This document shows positions 6,276-7,671 of a stretch of DNA of 7,671 nucleotides, piece after piece. The stretch lies in NCBI GenBank assembly GCA_021803885.1, contig JAJZKY010000201.1, positions 1 through 7,671 of the forward strand, in the 5' to 3' direction. This DNA comes from Planctomycetota bacterium (GTDB taxonomy: Bacteria; Planctomycetota; Phycisphaerae; WQYP01; JAJZKY01). The notes under the pieces are model-generated. The model saw only the letters and a program-made list of their open reading frames with translations. It made no database searches and was not told where the DNA came from. The position numbers and the translations under genes are program-made. The stretch's first letter is position 1, and every line of letters begins with the position of its first letter.

Positions 6276-7046
6276 TCAGGCTGACGCCTTACGCTGCATG
6301 AGCAGCAGGCCCAGGCCAAGCATGCCGGAAAGGGTCAGTGCCAGTGTGGACGGGAGCGGAACCGCATTGGCGGTGCTGATGATTTGCAAGCCGTTGATAT
6401 CGGCCTCAGGGCCAGCTGCCCCAGTATAACTTATCGCCAGGGTACCGGTACCATCTGCGGTGGCGTTAAAAACCACGTAATTGGTATTTTCGACAAAGTC
6501 GGTGTTCGCGTTCGCCACATTGACTACGCCGGCATTGCTGCCAGTGGCCACGCTGCCAGAACCGGTGGTGATTGCGAAGTTGGTTGCCGCATTATTGTAA
6601 CTGCCAGAGCCGCTATACAGGTACAGTTGATAGCTACCGCTGGCAGCCAAACCGGTCAGCGTGACCGTGCCGGTACCGGGGTTGTTTAAGATATAACTTT
6701 GCAAGAGATCGTTGGTCCCGCCGCCATTGCCGTAAGTGGTGGTGCTAGTGCTGACATAACCGCCGGTCATGGTAACGCTGATGCCTTCGGTGGTCGCCGT
6801 GCCGTTCGAGTCAACAAGACCGCTCGCAGAGCCACTTGTGGCATTATTCGCCACGCTGAGAACATTCCAAGTCGGAGCGCTCAGCCCATCGCCCGTGTAA
6901 GCGCCTTGGCTGCCACTAAACGACGTGGCCGTGTTACCACCCGTCACCAGGAACTGAACGTCAACCACACTCGCCGAGGCCGTGCCAACTGCGGCGAATC
7001 CTGCGGCAGCCACTGCCAATAAAAGGGTGCTCTTCATAGATTTCAT
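6276..7046 (-). CDS. PEP-CTERM sorting-domain surface protein
   Basis: A 256-residue exported protein of unknown role, predicted to be processed by an exosortase. Residues 1-25 are a signal peptide (MKSMKSTLLLAVAAAG, cleavage after ASA 23-25). The mature part is rich in Gly, Ser, Thr and Asn, with beta-strand patterns such as GTVTLTGLAASGSYQLYLYS and DGTGTLAISYTG, ending with INGLQI; this style is common in extracellular PEP-CTERM proteins. The C-terminus (from about 229) is a sorting signal: VPLPST, a hydrophobic segment to about 250, then the basic cluster QRK and ASA. The motif has Leu where the canonical VPEP has Glu. ATG 7046 is chosen because GGAG lies 7 nt upstream; M4 is a weaker alternative. 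The gene has its own promoter and terminator, so it is monocistronic. No exosortase is in this window. Binding, matrix and structural roles are all possible. Confidence 0.9.
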   Translation of the reverse strand: MKSMKSTLLLAVAAAGFAAVGTASASVVDVQFLVTGGNTATSFSGSQGAYTGDGLSAPTWNVLSVANNATSGSASGLVDSNGTATTEGISVTMTGGYVSTSTTTYGNGGGTNDLLQSYILNNPGTGTVTLTGLAASGSYQLYLYSGSGSYNNAATNFAITTGSGSVATGSNAGVVNVANANTDFVENTNYVVFNATADGTGTLAISYTGAAGPEADINGLQIISTANAVPLPSTLALTLSGMLGLGLLLMQRKASA

Positions 7047-7053
7047 AACTTTA

Positions 7054-7057
7054 CTCC
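7054..7057 (-). promoter_or_regulatory. Ribosome binding site of the PEP-CTERM gene
   Basis: On the minus strand the sequence ACGGAGTAAAGTT precedes ATG 7046, placing a GGAG core 7 nt upstream. It favours M1 over the nearby M4. Confidence 0.75.
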
Positions 7058-7183
7058 GTAAAACAAATCATTGATCTCTTCTCCACGCCGGCCGCCATGG
7101 CCGACAAAAATGGAACTGAGAAACTGACAAACTCCTAAACCGGACCAACCGGAGGCCGGGCCGAGAAAAACCTTTCTTACCTG

Positions 7184-7193
7184 CCACCTCCTT
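7184..7193 (-). promoter_or_regulatory. Consensus Shine-Dalgarno sequence in the leader with no start codon
   Basis: On the minus strand AAGGAGGTGG is a full match to the 16S anti-SD complement, about 140 nt before the PEP-CTERM start codon. No ATG, GTG or TTG follows within a usable distance. A run of eight T lies just before it (plus-strand A run 7196-7203). It may be a ribosome standby site, part of a leader structure, or chance in a purine-rich leader. Confidence 0.4.
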
Positions 7194-7249
7194 CCAAAAA
7201 AAAGATCAAGCTGGATCCTCCCTCCGTGGCGGGTCCTTACGCTTCTTGC

Positions 7250-7265
7250 GGTCAAATACTTGACC
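7250..7265. promoter_or_regulatory. Inverted repeat just downstream of the PEP-CTERM transcription start
   Basis: GGTCAA (7250-7255) and TTGACC (7260-7265) form a perfect 6-bp inverted repeat with a 4-bp spacer. The predicted start is near 7269, so the site covers roughly +5 to +20, a position suitable for a repressor. It differs from the palindrome at the mannosidase promoter, implying a different regulator if functional. Confidence 0.45.
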
Positions 7266-7275
7266 ACAAGATTGT

Positions 7276-7303
7276 AGTATAACCATAAAAGTGGGCGTGT
7301 CAA
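7276..7303 (-). promoter_or_regulatory. Sigma70-type promoter of the PEP-CTERM gene
   Basis: On the minus strand a consensus -35 TTGACA (7303-7298) and a near-consensus -10 TATACT (7281-7276) are 16 nt apart. The start would be near 7269, producing a leader of about 220 nt before ATG 7046, unusually long for a single structural gene. Confidence 0.8.
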
Positions 7304-7312
7304 GGGGAGGTA

Positions 7313-7357
7313 CAGTATTTTCAGTAGGTTCAGTATTATCAGTATTGGCAGTACGTT
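7313..7357 (+). repeat. Five tandem 9-bp CAGTA units next to the promoter
   Basis: CAGTATTTT, CAGTAGGTT, CAGTATTAT, CAGTATTGG and CAGTACGTT follow one another with a strict 9-bp period. The array begins 10 bp upstream of the -35 box of the PEP-CTERM promoter. The CAGTA core is invariant and the last four bases vary. It could be an activator-binding array or a simple slipped repeat. Confidence 0.8.
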
Positions 7358-7362
7358 CGGCA

Positions 7363-7411
7363 TTCCAGGTTCCAGGTTCCAGGTTCTAGGTTCTAGGTTC
7401 TAGGTTCTAGG
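7363..7411 (+). repeat. Seven tandem heptamers TTCYAGG
   Basis: Three copies of TTCCAGG (7363-7383) are followed directly by four copies of TTCTAGG (7384-7411). The single-base switch partway through is consistent with separate expansion of two variants. It is noncoding. Confidence 0.9.
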
Positions 7412-7517
7412 GCCGGCTTGCGCAATGAATAATGAGTAATGAATAATGAGTAAAAACTGTGGAACGACGCGGGGGATTCACCACGGAGGCGGTGGAGGTA
7501 ACGGAGGAACGACGGGG
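7410..7517 (+). repeat. ~105-bp direct repeat, copy B
   Basis: Near-identical to 5623-5726 in the same orientation, from GGCTTGCGCAATG to GGAGGAACGACG. The four heptamers here are in the order AATGAAT, AATGAGT, AATGAAT, AATGAGT (7424-7451), while copy A has two of each in a block, so the unit order has changed. Together the copies bracket the PEP-CTERM gene with its promoter and terminator. Confidence 0.88.
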
Positions 7518-7565
7518 AACTTGGGGGCATTGATCAGTGGCCGGGAGCTGATCCACAGATTAACA

Positions 7566-7671
7566 GTAGAGCAGAGGACTCAACCCCGCGGCCGCGGACG
7601 AGCCGTGGTGGCGTAAGTTGAGTCCCCCCTCATCAAACCGGACGGGCAGGTTTCCTGCATCCGGCTTCCTC
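7566..7671 (-). mobile_element. Group II intron, 3' end (domains V and VI), cut by the window edge
   Basis: Read on the minus strand, domain V is at 7667-7635. AAGCCGGA (7667-7660) pairs with TCCGGTTT (7642-7635), with the AGC triad (7666-7664) opposite GTT and its characteristic G-U wobble. A CG bulge (7644-7643) and a distal stem GCAG/CTGC with a GAAA-containing loop complete it. The sequence GATGAGGGG then leads into domain VI, a 9-bp stem GGACTCAAC (7625-7617) with GTTGAGTCC (7584-7576). The end GCTCTAC, with AC at 7567-7566, fits the AY 3' splice-site consensus. The intron body and any reverse transcriptase/maturase would lie right of the window. The 3' exon is noncoding repeat DNA (TGTTAATCTGTGGATC). 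Confidence 0.85.

Noticed and set aside
7058..7068. Second operator half-site (AAAACAAAT) near the PEP-CTERM start codon
   Set aside because: It shares nine bases with the mannosidase operator region but lacks the palindromic partner, lies inside the leader next to the ribosome binding site, and is AT-rich enough to arise by chance.
7043..7363. 106-codon minus-strand reading frame upstream of the PEP-CTERM gene
   Set aside because: It translates the 9-bp repeat, promoter and leader of the PEP-CTERM gene, and its start lies upstream of the predicted transcription start.
7313..7451. Possible CRISPR array
   Set aside because: The units are only 7-9 bp and directly adjacent, without spacers, and there are no cas genes.
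7532..7553. GATCAG/CTGATC inverted repeat beside the group II intron
   Set aside because: The 6-bp stem has no T-run and lies in the 3' exon side, whereas terminator-targeting introns insert after the stem on the 5' side. No role can be supported.

Overview
The window looks like an accessory or intergenic-rich stretch of a member of the PVC group, most likely a planctomycete. The reasons are a PEP-CTERM surface protein, a secreted GH92 mannosidase with lectin-type C-terminal modules, and noncoding DNA full of low-complexity words of the CCACGGAGG / CCACAGAG / ATCCACAGATTAAC type often seen in environmental planctomycetes. This taxonomic call is inference from style; no marker gene is complete here.

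Layout from left to right. Positions 1-121 are the 3' end of a tmRNA on the plus strand (pseudoknot, T-arm and acceptor strand, no encoded CCA), followed by a textbook terminator at 129-163. Converging on it from the minus strand is a 1241-residue secreted glycoside hydrolase family 92 alpha-mannosidase (250-3975). Upstream of that, also on the minus strand, is a LacI-family regulator (4088-5197). The 112-bp gap between them holds a near-consensus sigma70-type promoter for the mannosidase, with a perfect 14-bp palindrome on the predicted transcription start. The simplest model is local control of the enzyme by the adjacent regulator.

Positions 5198-6189 contain no credible gene. They are a mosaic of repeats: two homologous inverted-repeat elements, several unrelated heptanucleotide tandem arrays, one copy of a ~105-bp direct repeat, and a tandem pair of 28-nt hairpin units with different but fully paired stems. 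Next, on the minus strand, is a small exported PEP-CTERM protein (6276-7046). It has a strong terminator (6190-6224), a strong ribosome binding site, a ~220-nt leader and a near-consensus promoter (7276-7303). Upstream of that promoter lie a five-unit 9-bp repeat and a seven-unit 7-bp repeat, then the second copy of the ~105-bp direct repeat.

The right edge (7566-7671) is the 3' end (domains V and VI) of a group II intron on the minus strand; the rest lies outside the window. Its domain VI can be folded so that the bulged nucleotide at position -7 is G where the branch-point A is expected.

I see no strong evidence for a wholly new enzymatic or defence system. The most unusual parts are the repeat architecture, the intron branch-point substitution, the operator/promoter layout of the mannosidase, and the modular C-terminus of the GH92 protein.
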